The notes: a model not told the origin generated them from the sequence alone. DNA of 64,000 nucleotides from Candidatus Methanobinarius endosymbioticus (GCA_003315655.1 NIZT01000070.1:62001-126000); one strand, 5' to 3'; positions 29,110 to 39,927 are shown, counted from the first letter of the stretch. Made by a program: numbers and translations.

Positions 29110-31231
29110 ATGAAATTTATCAGGAAAAAATCAAGTGATTTTGATGCTTTTTTAATTATTCCCATTATATTGCTGTCTATTAGTTCTATTGATGCAGCAA
29201 ATTTAAATGTTAATAATAATACATCAAGTGGTTTGAATAAAACAATATCTGATGCAGTAAATAAGGATGTTATACATTTAGATCCTAGAAGATATATTGG
29301 ATTCAATAATACAAATCTAACTATTTCTAAAAATCTAACTATTATCGGAAATGGTCCAAATGAATCCGTGATAATTGATGGAGAGAGTTACCAACTGGAT
29401 ATTTAAAATAGAACCTGGAGATTTATTAACATTAATAAATATAACTCTGCAAAATGGATATAGTTACAATGGAGGAGCACTATTTAATGAAGGAAAATTG
29501 ACTATACAAAATTGTCAAATCCAATATAATAAGGCTGAACAAGGTGGAGGAATCTACAGTCAAGGAAATATTAGTAATTTAACCATCGATTGTTCAATAA
29601 TGAATAATAATCAAGCTAATTATGAAGGAATAGGAATATACAATTCACAAGGAAAAATTATTATAAATAATTTTATATTTAATAATAATAATGCATACTA
29701 TGCTGGAGCAGGAATAGAAAATGATGGATATTATAATGAATTTTTTGTAAATAAATGTACATTTATTGATAATTATGCTCAATATGGAGGAACAGGTATT
29801 GGAAATAGGTATGGGCTTCTTACTATAATCAAATCTATATTTAAAAACAATAAAACAGATTATAGTGGAGGAGTAGTCGGTAGTTATGGAGATAACTTAA
29901 CTGTAATTAACTCTACATTTACCAACAATACTTCTGAATCTGATGCTGGAGCATTGGGAAATATGGGAGATAATTTTAAGGTAATTAACTCAACATTTAA
30001 CAACAATAGCGTTTTTAATTATGGTGGAGCTAGTGGTAGTTCTGGAGACAATTTCACTTTAATAAATTCAACATTTAATAATAATAATGTTGGAGGAGAT
30101 TATTATGGTGGAGGAGTAGTCGGTAATGAAGGTAACAACTTTACTGTGATTAATTCGTTGTTTAACAACAATATTGCAGATAATTTCACCGGAGGAGCTA
30201 GTGGTAATAGTGAACACTATTTTACAGTTATAAATTCAATATTCATTAATAATAGAGCTATTCAAAAAGGTGCTATTGGAAATATTGGAGAAAACTTAAC
30301 TGTAATTAATTCAAAATTCATGAATAATAGTGCTGAAGAATATGATGCAGCTATCGGTGCTGCAAGTGATAACGTTACTATAATTAATTCTACATTTATC
30401 AATAATAATGCACCACAGGTGGAGCAGTATACATTGTTATTGGAGAAAATTTAACAATTATCAACTCTAATTTTATTGGTAATAACCGAGCAATGATATT
30501 AAACTGTAATAATAGTATTGTAAAAGGTTGTAACTTTACAGAAAACGACTTAACCGTTTTTGCTAATGGAACTAATCTCACAATAAGTGTTGTAACATTA
30601 TAAATAGTACACAAGAAATACTCTTAAATTCTACAACAACAAATGCAATTATTAACTACAATAGAATATTCAATAATACAAAAACAACCAAATATGATTT
30701 AGATAATTATAGATCTAATACAAATGCTAATTACAACTGGTGGGGATATAATAATCCACTAATCTATGGAATTGAATTAAACAATTATTTTGTTATGAAA
30801 ATAACTAATGTAACATCTATGAATTTAAATTAAATACCAATGACAATTTTGATGCTAATCTTCTTCCATATTTTTCAACTAATATCTATACAAATGTAAT
30901 AAAAGGAGTTATAGCAACTTTCGATGCTAGATTTAGTAGATCTGTTGAAACAAGTGTAAATACAAACAATGATTTAACTTATACATTTATAACAGCCAAT
31001 GAAGTACAACAATTAACTGGAACAATAATCAATAAAAACCCAGAACCTAAACTAGAGCCAAATCCAGATCCTAAACCAGAACTTAACCCAAATCCAAGTG
31101 CTGATGATAACAATAACCACATACAAAAAGTCAAAAAAATAAATGCAAGTATGAAATCAACAGGTATTCCAATAATTATTGTTTTGTTAATTTTGTTAAG
31201 TTCTCTAAGGTTAATAACTAGGAAAAAATAG
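29110..31231 (+). pseudogene. Adhesin-like surface protein, broken
   Basis: A GGGGTGAAA site leads into a signal peptide (FLIIPIILLSISSIDAA). The first frame stops at about 29406 after a one-base shift; the next (to 30454) holds about ten beta-helix repeats of roughly 28 residues built on the pattern NFTVINSTFNNNxAxxxGGAxGN. Later frames give GGAVYIVIGENLTIINSNFI, NANYNWWGYNNPL and an Ig-like part. The end is a Pro-rich linker and an anchor, STGIPIIIVLLILLSSLRL then ITRKK. At least four lesions. The long middle frame shows little decay, so inactivation is fairly recent. Confidence 0.87.
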
Positions 31232-31535
31232 TAAAATAAAACTATTGGTATCTATAAAAAACAGTGCAGGATAGTTAATTTATTATATCTTTTTTTAATT
31301 TTATTTTTAATTTATTTGTTTTATATTTATCTGTTTTAATTATTTTATTAATTATATTATTAAGTATATTTTTAATTAAGCATATTACAAGACAAAATTC
31401 AGATTTTTCTTTTTCTTAATCCACTCTATTTTTATTTTTTAGACAAAACAAGCTAAAAATGAAAAAAATATAAATCCAAATATTTATTAATTTAATTAAA
31501 TAAAAGATAGTTAAGTTAATAAATTTGGTGAAAAA
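31232..31535. other. Intergenic with T-rich terminator
   Basis: T-rich runs at about 31290-31330 follow the adhesin and probably end its transcript. A GGTGA site lies just before the glycosyltransferase start. No gene. Confidence 0.4.
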
Positions 31536-32705
31536 ATGAAGATTTTACACATTGTTCCAATATATTATCCTTGTTTAGAAGCAGGAGGAATTGTGAATGC
31601 AGTTTATCAACTGGGAAAAAAACAAGCGGAAAAAGGGAATGACGTGATTGTTTTTACAACTGATAGTTGTAGTGAAAGGATAAAACTAAATAATAGATAT
31701 GATGTTGATGTGGAAGGAGTAAAAGTCTATTACTTTAAAAATTTATCAAATATACTTAAAACAAAATTTATAATAGATACTCCATATGCACTACCTTTTA
31801 AAATGAGAAAAGAAATAAAAAAATATGATATTGTTCATATACATGAGCATAGGCATTCTTTAGCTGTAGCTGCTAGCCATTATGCTAAAAAAAATAATAT
31901 TCCTTATGTATTGCAAGCTCATGGATCAGTACTTCCATTTTTCCAAAAAAAAAGATTAAAAGAGATATTTGACAAAATATGGGGATTTAAAATTCTAAAA
32001 AACACATCCAAGTTATTTGCATTAACAAAAATAGAAAAAAATCAATATATTAAAATGGGAGTAGATGAAAATAAAATAGAAATTGTTCCATTAGGTATTG
32101 AACTAGAAGAATATTCAAATCTAGCTCCAAAAGGTAATTTCAGAAAAAAATATAATATAAAAGATGATGAGCAATTATTACTATTTATTGGTAGGATCAA
32201 TAAAATAAAAGGTTTAGATCTTTTAGTTAACTCTTTTAATATTTTAAATAAAACCAATCCAAATGTAAAATTAGCTATAGTTGGCCCAGATAATGGATTT
32301 TTAGATGAATTAAAATCATTAATAAAAAAACTAAATTTAGATAATAAAATAATTATTCCAGGACCATTATTTGAAGATTCAAAAAAAGAAGCCATAATTG
32401 ATTCAGATATATTTGTAATGCCATCTCAATATGAATCATTTACAACCAGTGGATTAGAAGCCATGGCTTGTGAAAAACCAGTTGTATTAACTAAAAATAA
32501 CCATATTCACACATGGGTAAATAATAAAACAGGATTATCTGCTGAATACAACGCAGAAGATTTATCTAACAAAATTAAACATTTATTAGATGACAAAGAA
32601 CTCAGCGAAACTATGGGATCAAATGGATTAAAACAAGTGAAAAAATTTTATAATTGGGATTCAGTTGAAGATCAAATAATGTCAATCTATAAAAATATAA
32701 TATAA
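31536..32705 (+). CDS. Glycosyltransferase family 4
   Basis: Retaining GT-B fold transferase using a nucleotide sugar for surface glycan synthesis. The N-terminal domain opens MKILHIVPIYYPCLEAGGI, and the C-terminal domain has FIGRINKIKGLDLL (residues 217-230). The catalytic EX7E motif is Glu300 to Glu308 in QYESFTTSGLEA. Length 389 is usual. GGTGA precedes the ATG. It is the only intact transferase of the surrounding decayed surface locus. Acceptor and sugar are unknown. Confidence 0.92.
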   Translation: MKILHIVPIYYPCLEAGGIVNAVYQLGKKQAEKGNDVIVFTTDSCSERIKLNNRYDVDVEGVKVYYFKNLSNILKTKFIIDTPYALPFKMRKEIKKYDIVHIHEHRHSLAVAASHYAKKNNIPYVLQAHGSVLPFFQKKRLKEIFDKIWGFKILKNTSKLFALTKIEKNQYIKMGVDENKIEIVPLGIELEEYSNLAPKGNFRKKYNIKDDEQLLLFIGRINKIKGLDLLVNSFNILNKTNPNVKLAIVGPDNGFLDELKSLIKKLNLDNKIIIPGPLFEDSKKEAIIDSDIFVMPSQYESFTTSGLEAMACEKPVVLTKNNHIHTWVNNKTGLSAEYNAEDLSNKIKHLLDDKELSETMGSNGLKQVKKFYNWDSVEDQIMSIYKNII

Positions 32706-32852
32706 TTATATCATAAACCAATGCTATATTATAAATCTAAAGAAAAAATTAATTAAAAATATTATTAAAAATATATTAGAAATATATTAAAAAAAATTAT
32801 ATATCAACTAAAAATTATAATTATTAAAAATTATATATTATTAAAAAATAAA

Positions 32853-33181
32853 TCAATCAACTTTTATTTTATCTAAAATTTCTATTATTCTAGGATCACT
32901 TATTGAATAATGATTCCATGCTCCTTCTTTTCTAGCATTGATAAGTTTTGATTTTTTTAAAATATTGATATGATGAGAAACAGTAGGTTGTGGTTTATTT
33001 AAAGCTGATTCAATATTGCAAGAACATAATCCATCATCTTTTAATAAATATAATGTTTTTATTCTTGTAGTATCCATTGCCTTTAAAATCTCAGATTTAT
33101 CAAATAAGCTTTTTTTATCAGGAATATTTTATCTAATAATTTAGAAAAATCATTATTTTTTGTATCTTTTTGAGAATTCAT
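32853..33181 (-). pseudogene. ArsR-type metal-responsive repressor, one frameshift
   Basis: From the ATG at 33181 the frame reads MNSQKDTKNNDFSKLLDK. A one-base shift near 33125 then leads to PDKKSLFDKSEILKAMDTT and the winged helix NKPQPTVSHHINILKKSKLI. An internal ATG at 33077 gives 74 residues that still hold the CxC metal site (GLCSCN) and the recognition helix, so a short protein might work. The CxC pair is that of arsenic or cadmium sensors. It diverges from the flavoprotein gene at 33366, its probable former target. Confidence 0.72.
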
Positions 33182-33365
33182 AGATTCATCACTTATAAAC
33201 ATACTTATATTTACCACTATTTAATATTTATTATATCAATATATTATATATTTGGATTAATAGATCTATTTTTAGTTCACTGAGAATTAAACAAAAAAAT
33301 TATAAAATATTCAGTTATCAATTATTAAAAAACTCTTTGAACACTTATAAAACAGGTGATTATTC

Positions 33366-33911
33366 GTGAAAATTGTTGGAATATGTGGAAGTCTTAGAAA
33401 AGAAAGTAGTTCAACTTATTTAGTTGAAAAAATCGTGAATACAGCAATTGAAAATGGACATGAAGGAAATGTACATCAAATAAGAAATTTAATCATGAAC
33501 CCATGTAGAGCGTGTGATTACTGTGCAGAAGGGAAAGGATGTGAATTGGATGATGCAATGACTGATATCTACGGAGAGATTTGCGATAGTGGTATATTAG
33601 TAATAGGAACTCCGGTTTATTATGGAGAAGTCAGTGCACAAACTAAAGCTGTTATAGATAGATTTTATCAATTTAGCCTAAACCCTAATAAAGATATGAA
33701 GAAAAGAAAAGTGATTCAAGTATTTACCCAAGAAGCAGCAGACAAAGATTTATACAAATCCTATTTTGATTATCAATTAAAATGTACTTATGAGATAGTA
33801 AATTTTGAATTAAAAGATCGATTAGTTGCAGCAGGAATAAATAACACAGAAAAACTATTAAAAAATAAAGATATTTTAGAAAAAGCAGAAACTATAGGAA
33901 AAAACATATAA
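33366..33911 (+). CDS. Flavodoxin-fold FMN protein, iron-sulfur flavoprotein-like
   Basis: The 181-residue protein has the FMN phosphate loop GSLRKESSSTYL (8-20) and GTPVYYGEVSAQTKAVIDR. Cys47, Cys50, Cys53 and Cys59 give the CX2CX2CX5C spacing of methanogen iron-sulfur flavoproteins, which use FMN and a [4Fe-4S] cluster in electron transfer and oxidative stress defence. Many plain NADPH-dependent FMN reductases share part of this motif, so the cluster is not certain. GTG start after AGGTGAT. It is divergent from the ArsR remnant. Confidence 0.85.
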   Translation: MKIVGICGSLRKESSSTYLVEKIVNTAIENGHEGNVHQIRNLIMNPCRACDYCAEGKGCELDDAMTDIYGEICDSGILVIGTPVYYGEVSAQTKAVIDRFYQFSLNPNKDMKKRKVIQVFTQEAADKDLYKSYFDYQLKCTYEIVNFELKDRLVAAGINNTEKLLKNKDILEKAETIGKNI

Positions 33912-34088
33912 TTCAGTGACGATTTTAAAATAAACTTAAAATATTTCTATTTAATTATTTTATTTATTTTTTAAATATATTATTTATAACCTTTTTCCTT
34001 TTTTATTTAGTTTAATTTAATTTTAATCTATTTTTTTATCATGATTCTTATTTTTATAATTATATTATCTATTATAAACTATTATAAT

Positions 34089-34124
34089 CTATTATATCTA
34101 TTATATCTATTATATCTATTATAT
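34089..34124. repeat. Four perfect 9-bp repeats CTATTATAT
   Basis: Four head-to-tail copies of CTATTATAT, with diverged copies before them, end about 57 bases before the CPBP remnant start. Likely slippage-prone microsatellite in a promoter region. Confidence 0.85.
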
Positions 34125-34181
34125 TAATTATATATCCATTCTATCCTATACATTTATATTAGTTTTTTATTAATAATTATA

Positions 34182-34853
34182 ATGAAAAGAAAGATTTTTT
34201 TAAATTTGAAAAAAATGGATTAGATTTTCCATTATATAGATAGTCCAAAAACAAGTATTCAAAGATGGGTATTGTTAGCTATAACAGTTATCATACCTAT
34301 GATATTGATATTCCTCCATTCTTGGATAGGAAGAGTAAAAGGTATTTTATATTTCTTAATACCATTTTTAGGATTTGGTTTTGTTGTTAATTGGAAATAT
34401 GACTTAATATGTAAAAAATTTCAAAGAAGCGATTTTAAGCTAATAGTTGGAATAATATTTTTAGAATATATATTTAAAATTGCAGTTGCAGGAATCTATT
34501 TTTAGTTCACATTAATATTCAAGCTAATCCTGCTGGAGGATAAATACATTCAATAATATTTTGGATAATATACCCTTTCCAAATTTTTGGTGAAGAATTA
34601 ATAAAGATCAACCATTTTTGATCTTTATGTTTATAAGTTATAGATTAACTAATAATAGGAAATTAAGTATTGTTGATTTCAACAGCATTTACCAGGATGC
34701 AAAAATATAATTTTAGTTTCACTTCTCCAAAGATTAGGTTCATTATTCACTAAGTATGGTTATTTAAAAACAAAAAACATGTTCATATCCTATTTAGCTC
34801 ATGTAATTTTCGATTTAATTTCATTCACGGCAGGCATGGGTAAATTTATCTAG
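34182..34853 (+). pseudogene. CPBP-type intramembrane protease, broken
   Basis: The start MKRKIFLNLKK is followed by two compensating shifts around an in-frame TAG near 34221. The long piece SPKTSIQRWVLLAITVIIP with four hydrophobic segments runs to 34505. Further on FQIFGEELIKI resembles the EE motif of CPBP glutamic proteases, and the last piece (LLQRLGSLFTKYGYLKTKNM, FISYLAHVIFDLISFTAG) ends at TAG 34851-34853 like motif 4 of that family. Four or more lesions. Family call rests on this motif order. Confidence 0.68.
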
Positions 34854-35193
34854 TTTAAAAAATTAAGATAAATTAATATGATATGAACAAGAATAAATAC
34901 TTATCATTTTAAATCTTATCTTAATAAATGAATAAATAACTAATGAATAAAGAAATAAATGAATAGTTTATCTTAATTTGAATCTTCAAATTCTTATAAA
35001 TTTTTATCCTATAATTTTCATAATGGCTATTCCTACCTAATATCTATTTATATGCTATTAATATCACAATATTTAAATTAAAAAAGAAATATAATATGTT
35101 ATAATATATAAATTATATAACGAATTTATATAATTAATTAAATAATAATTATGAGTAATTTAACAAAAAATTATAAATTTAGGGATTGATACT
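34854..35193. other. Intergenic, no gene seen
   Basis: AT-rich. A ribosome binding site AGGGATTGAT precedes the TTG start of the next gene. Confidence 0.4.
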
Positions 35194-36924
35194 TTGAAAG
35201 TTGTAGTATGTGAAAAGTGCGGAGCAAATTATCAAATCGATGATAATGAAGATGTCGATGACTATGAATGCTCTGTTTGTACTGGAAATCTTCAATCAGT
35301 GCAAAATTATCCTTCTACTAATTCTCAATCTCATGAAAATTATGAAAAATATAATCACAAAAACCTTGAGGATTATTTAGTAGCTAGATGTGAAAATTGT
35401 GGATTAAAATACACTATTGATATAAATGAATCACCAGAAGATTACGAATGTTCTAGCTGTTTTGGAGATTTACATTATGTTAATGAAGAATTGAATAAAA
35501 AATTTGAAGATGAACTGAAAATGAAAAAATCTTCACAATTTAATAAAGATAAAAACAACAATTCATTAATCCATAATAATTCAGAAATAAATACTAATTC
35601 ACAAATCGATGAATCCGAAATAAATATTAGTTCACAAATAAAAAATGCACATAATCAACAAAATAAAGATATATCTGATTATAAGATAAATTCTTTAAAT
35701 AATAACGCTTTTAATGAATCATCCATTATTTCTCCACTTACTGAAACTAACATCAATGAAATTGAGAAAAAATTGAGAAAAAAAATCACTAAAGATTTTT
35801 CATATAACTTAGCTGAAAGTTATGGAATCCTTATTGTAAACATAAAAGAAATAATAGTTAATGATGAATCTAAAGAAAAAATTGAAGGGAATGATTATAA
35901 AGAATCAATATTCGATAGAATTTCTAAAAGAAATAGAAAAAATATTGATAAAAACCAACTTCCAGAAAATATAGCTATTGATAGAGAAATAAATGAATTA
36001 AATAATGCTTCAGAATCTGAAATCCAACAAATAGATGAAACTCTTAAAAAATCTAATAAAAAACAAGAATTAATTCCTCATCCTAATATAAAAAACACTT
36101 CATATCACGATGTCTATATTGTTACTGGATTAATTGTTGCATTGATTGGAGTATCGGATGTATTATTATCACAAAGAATTTATGGAATAATTTTTATAGG
36201 AATTGGAATAGTACTATTTATAATCGGGACAATGAAAAATAAAAGTTATACAGCTACTGAAAAAAGAGGTAAGCTAATCAGAGAAAAACTTTTAACTCTT
36301 CCTGAAAGATTTTATGTTTTTTATTTTGTTAAAGTCCCTAATGCTAATGATGGTATAAACCACGTAGTAGTTGGATCTACTGGAATATTTTCTATTGTTA
36401 GTCAAAGTTATAATGAAAAAGAAGATAAAGAAAAAAGTAAAATTGAAAGTGAAAATATTAATTTAGTAAATAAATATAGATTAAATGATTTAATATTAGA
36501 AAATCCTGAAAATGAGGATAGTACAAACAATAATAAAAATAACATTGATTATCAAAATAATATGAAATCAAGTGATAAATTTCAACAAAGAATCAATAAT
36601 TCAAAAACTCCAACTAAGTTTAAATTTGCAGAATCTCAACAAAGATTTGATCACAATAACAAAATAAAACAAAAATCAATACATTTAAGTGAAGCGTTGA
36701 TTGATTTTTTAAATGAAAATGGATTAAAAGATTGTTATGTTGAACCATTAGTAGGTTTTGTAAACAATAAAGTAGCTGTTATTAATATGCCTTTAACTGA
36801 TGAAGATTTATTTCTGGATGAATTAATGATGAAAATTACCTATGGTAAAAAACAATTAGATGAAGCTACTACCCATAAAGTAGCTGTTTTGCTTTCACAA
36901 TATTCCACTGAATGTTCTTCTTAG
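35194..36924 (+). CDS. Membrane protein with two zinc ribbons and a degenerate NERD domain
   Basis: The 576-residue protein has two tandem zinc ribbons, Cys6/9/26/29 and Cys66/69/86/89. A long Asn/Ser-rich region (105-300) follows, then two membrane segments (307-325, 329-346). A NERD (nuclease-related) domain comes last, split by a polar insert: 359-405 (FVKVPNANDGINHVVVG) and 494-570 (EPLVGFVNNKVAVINMP). The Asp of the usual IDHVVV motif is Asn389, and the following E-x-K is Val402/Gln404, so nuclease activity is unlikely. TTG start with AGGGAT. An acyltransferase follows after 15 bases. Role unknown. Confidence 0.75.
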   Translation: MKVVVCEKCGANYQIDDNEDVDDYECSVCTGNLQSVQNYPSTNSQSHENYEKYNHKNLEDYLVARCENCGLKYTIDINESPEDYECSSCFGDLHYVNEELNKKFEDELKMKKSSQFNKDKNNNSLIHNNSEINTNSQIDESEINISSQIKNAHNQQNKDISDYKINSLNNNAFNESSIISPLTETNINEIEKKLRKKITKDFSYNLAESYGILIVNIKEIIVNDESKEKIEGNDYKESIFDRISKRNRKNIDKNQLPENIAIDREINELNNASESEIQQIDETLKKSNKKQELIPHPNIKNTSYHDVYIVTGLIVALIGVSDVLLSQRIYGIIFIGIGIVLFIIGTMKNKSYTATEKRGKLIREKLLTLPERFYVFYFVKVPNANDGINHVVVGSTGIFSIVSQSYNEKEDKEKSKIESENINLVNKYRLNDLILENPENEDSTNNNKNNIDYQNNMKSSDKFQQRINNSKTPTKFKFAESQQRFDHNNKIKQKSIHLSEALIDFLNENGLKDCYVEPLVGFVNNKVAVINMPLTDEDLFLDELMMKITYGKKQLDEATTHKVAVLLSQYSTECSS

Positions 36925-36939
36925 AATTGAGGGATTAAT

Positions 36940-37455
36940 ATGAATATTTTTAATTTTTTTATAACACATTATCAAAATTTCAAAAGAAATAGCTATAAAA
37001 AAAAGATTATAAAAGTAGCTAAAACTGTTGGAAAAAATTTAACTGTTAATGGACCTAGTCATGCAACTTCTAAAACTGAATTAGGAAATAATGTAAATTT
37101 CAATGGTATGAAAATTCAAGGCCATGGAAAAATAGCAATAGGGAACAATTTTCATTCAGGAATTGAATGTATGATGGTTACTGACATTCATAACTATGAT
37201 ACTGGTTCAGCTATTCCCTATGATGACACAATTCTATCAAAAGATATTTTTATCAAAGACAATGTATGGATAGGAAACAGAGTTATGATATTAGCAGGAG
37301 TAACTATTGAAGAAGGAGCTATAATTCAAGCTGGAAGTGTAGTAGTAAATGATGTTCCTAAATATGCTATTGCTGGAGGCCATCCAGCTAAAGTATTTAA
37401 ATATAGAAATAAAGAACACTATGAAACACTAAAAAATCAAAATAAATTTCATTGA
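36940..37455 (+). CDS. Hexapeptide-repeat acyltransferase
   Basis: A 171-residue left-handed beta-helix protein of the maltose/galactoside/colanic-acid acetyltransferase type. Hexapeptide repeats run from about residue 45 to 150 ([48 protein letters not shown]). The catalytic-loop His may be in TDIHNYDTG. The end [12 protein letters not shown] is typical of sugar O-acetyltransferases. GAGGGAT site. Only 15 bases after the NERD-like gene, so the two are likely cotranscribed. Substrate is unknown. Confidence 0.88.
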   Translation: MNIFNFFITHYQNFKRNSYKKKIIKVAKTVGKNLTVNGPSHATSKTELGNNVNFNGMKIQGHGKIAIGNNFHSGIECMMVTDIHNYDTGSAIPYDDTILSKDIFIKDNVWIGNRVMILAGVTIEEGAIIQAGSVVVNDVPKYAIAGGHPAKVFKYRNKEHYETLKNQNKFH

Positions 37456-37558
37456 TATATTAAATTCTTTTTTTAATCTTATTCTCTGCAAAATTTGTTG
37501 TTTACAAAATATTAAATTAAAATGATTTTCAAATTTAAATATAAACTTGAATATAATA

Positions 37559-38254
37559 TTATTCTTTATAAACAGTAGGATCTTGGATATTTGCATCTAA
37601 AAATGCCTTTTTACGACGAATACAAGATCCACATCTTCCACAATGAATATTTTCCCCATTATAACAAGAATAAGTAATATCGAATGGAGCATTAATTTTC
37701 TTTCCAAGCTGAACTATTTCTTTTTTATTTAAATCAATGAGAGGAGCTTTAATTTTTATTTTTTCAGAAGCTTTTGTTCCTTCTAAAATCATATTATTAA
37801 AGCTATTTAAAAATTCTTTTGAGTTATCAGGGAATGTAGCTGCTTCTTCTTTATCCCAGCCTACAATAATAATTTCAGCATCTTCTCCTTCAGCAAATGA
37901 TGTAGCAATAGCTGAAAAAACTATATTTCTACCAGGAACCCATACTTTATCAGCAGTATTTTCATTAGTTTCAATATCTTCAATATCTTCAAAATTTACT
38001 TGAGGAACTTCATTATCAGAAGTTAGTGCAGAATTTCCTATATTAGCTAACCATAGAAGATCAATTATAGTATGTTTCATCCCTAATTTTTGACATAATT
38101 TCAAAGAAGCATCAATTTCTTGATCCAAACTTTTCTGACCATAGTTAAATGTTATAGCCTGAATATCATATTCTTCTGCAAAAAAACTTGTGGCAACAGT
38201 AGAATCCAATCCTCCTGAAAGAACAGATATAGCTTTTTTAATATTTGTAGACAT
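37559..38254 (-). CDS. queC: 7-cyano-7-deazaguanine synthase QueC
   Basis: QueC converts 7-carboxy-7-deazaguanine with ammonia and ATP to preQ0, the precursor of archaeosine in tRNA. The PP-loop is SGGLDST at residues 13-19, and the C-terminal zinc site is CYNGENIHCGRCGSC. The 231-residue length is usual. It is a single gene, convergent with the acyltransferase. Confidence 0.95.
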   Translation of the reverse strand: MSTNIKKAISVLSGGLDSTVATSFFAEEYDIQAITFNYGQKSLDQEIDASLKLCQKLGMKHTIIDLLWLANIGNSALTSDNEVPQVNFEDIEDIETNENTADKVWVPGRNIVFSAIATSFAEGEDAEIIIVGWDKEEAATFPDNSKEFLNSFNNMILEGTKASEKIKIKAPLIDLNKKEIVQLGKKINAPFDITYSCYNGENIHCGRCGSCIRRKKAFLDANIQDPTVYKE

Positions 38255-38316
38255 TTTAAAATTCCATTTTTTGTTTTTAAATTCAAATTTATATATTATT
38301 TCAATTTAAATTTAAC

Positions 38317-39225
38317 TTATTTTAGTTCCTTTAGATTAAACCCATTTTTCATAAGTTCCCAATTAAATAATATAACACCATCAGCTCCACCATCTAATAC
38401 AGCTTTAGAAGCATTTTTTATTTGATCTGCAGACAAAAAAGTTTCATTGTCATCACTAGCATGATTTCGAATTCCCATAGAAACTTTAGACCACATTGCT
38501 TCACTTTTAAAATAAGAAGCTGTGTCTTTAATCCATGCATCCTTTTTCTGATAGTTTCCAGAATAAGCCATAGGAACAACACCATCTACATATTTAGACA
38601 AAGTTTTAACATCTTACCCATAATATTGTTTACTTTCTCTTTCTGGCATAACTGTTATTGACAAAGTCAAATCTTTATCACTAATTCTATCACTAGTCAT
38701 TGAGACAAATTTTGTTAGAGCATTACTAGCAGTTACATTGTTAGGATAGGTGTAATTATAAGCATAAACTGGATATCTAATGTAATTTAATTGTATGCCA
38801 CTGGGATTCCTAGGAGTATCTACCAATCTATCTATTTCATCGATCTTAGAATTAAAATAATTATAAAGTTAAATTCTTTTTTATTTATATCAATCGGATC
38901 CACCCATGTTTCATTATAAAAACATTGCATCTCGAGATGAATTTTAATATTTTTATCATTAGCCTTTTTTACCCACGCACTGACATTTTCTTCTCCAAAA
39001 AGATCAAAAGCATTAGAATGTAGGAATACATTCTCGACCCCATTATTAGCTAAAACATCCAAGTCAACATCATTCATATAATTTCCTTTAATCCAAACTT
39101 CCATTATTAATATCATCTTTTAATGCCATATTAACAAAAGAACTTAGTATAATAGCTGAAACAAATATAATAGCTATTAAAGCTATGTGTTTTTTAGTAA
39201 TTTCTTTATTTTTTCTCCTTCTCAT
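38317..39225 (-). pseudogene. Putative secreted glycoside hydrolase, broken
   Basis: From ATG 39225 the frame gives a membrane anchor or signal (KEITKKHIALIAIIFVSAII). After a shift it continues EVWIKGNYMNDVDLDVLANN and VENVFLHSNAFDLFGEENVS, then GIQLNYIRYPVYAYNYTYPN and an in-frame TAA before DVKTLSKYVDGVVPMAYSGN. The end is VLDGGADGVILFNWELMKNG. The order of motifs fits the TIM-barrel hydrolase-like proteins of Methanobrevibacter (GHL10/DUF187 type, from memory). Three lesions are visible (near 39107, 38860 and 38613). Confidence 0.7.
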
Positions 39226-39669
39226 TATTTTACCTATAATAATATTTATATAACTATAATAATATCCATATAATAATTTAAATCAAATATAGTTTCACTA
39301 TTTATGTCTTTATACTATCTATATTAAATTTCTTTTTAATAATATTATTTTATACTTATAATATATTTTTAAATTTATTAGATTATTCAACTCAAATAAG
39401 TATGATTTTTAAAGTATTTTATTTTTTCTATAGTTTAATTTATATTATTTAGAAAATAGTGAAATATAAATTAATATATAACTTTTTAATAATATTTATA
39501 ATTTTAAAATTATTAAAAATAATATATTAATTGATTATAAAATTATATTTATACTAAAATATATTAAAATATGCTAAAATATAATTTATAATTATAAATA
39601 TTAATTATAACAATAAAAATCAATAATAAATATTTAATATTCAATTAATTTAATAGAACAAATAGATAT
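39226..39669. other. Intergenic, no gene seen
   Basis: Very AT-rich; no open frame with a start signal and no RNA-like stem. Confidence 0.4.
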
Positions 39670-39927
39670 TTAATCATATTCAGGAAAATTAAGATGTTTA
39701 TGATCTTCATCAGTCCAAAAATCTATTTTTTTATTATATTTGTCTTTAATGTTTTGATAATAATATCTATTAGAAAATTCAGATGCTTTGAAATCATTAT
39801 AAACATCTTCAGGGACATTTTCATGAGCATATTTAGTTCTGTGACCATTTCTAAAAATAACAAAAAGAGTTTTTGATTCATGGTTATAATAAACTCTCTG
39901 AAATGCAATATTATTTGAAAAATCCAT
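39670..39927 (-). CDS. KTSC domain small protein
   Basis: An 85-residue protein with the pattern of the KTSC domain: a beta strand pair RVYYNHESKTLFVIFRNG, then YAHENVPEDVYNDFKASE and a final YYYQNIKDKY. Such proteins are found with RNA or DNA metabolism genes in bacteria and archaea, with no proven function. Start after a GTGAT-like site. Isolated between long gaps. Confidence 0.65.
   Translation of the reverse strand: MDFSNNIAFQRVYYNHESKTLFVIFRNGHRTKYAHENVPEDVYNDFKASEFSNRYYYQNIKDKYNKKIDFWTDEDHKHLNFPEYD

Noticed and set aside
34218-34224. In-frame TAG in the CPBP remnant as pyrrolysine
   Set aside because: Two frameshifts flank it and further lesions follow, so plain decay is simpler.
37737-38003. 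Plus-strand open frame opposite queC
   Set aside because: Shadow of the queC reading frame; no start signal and no recognisable protein.
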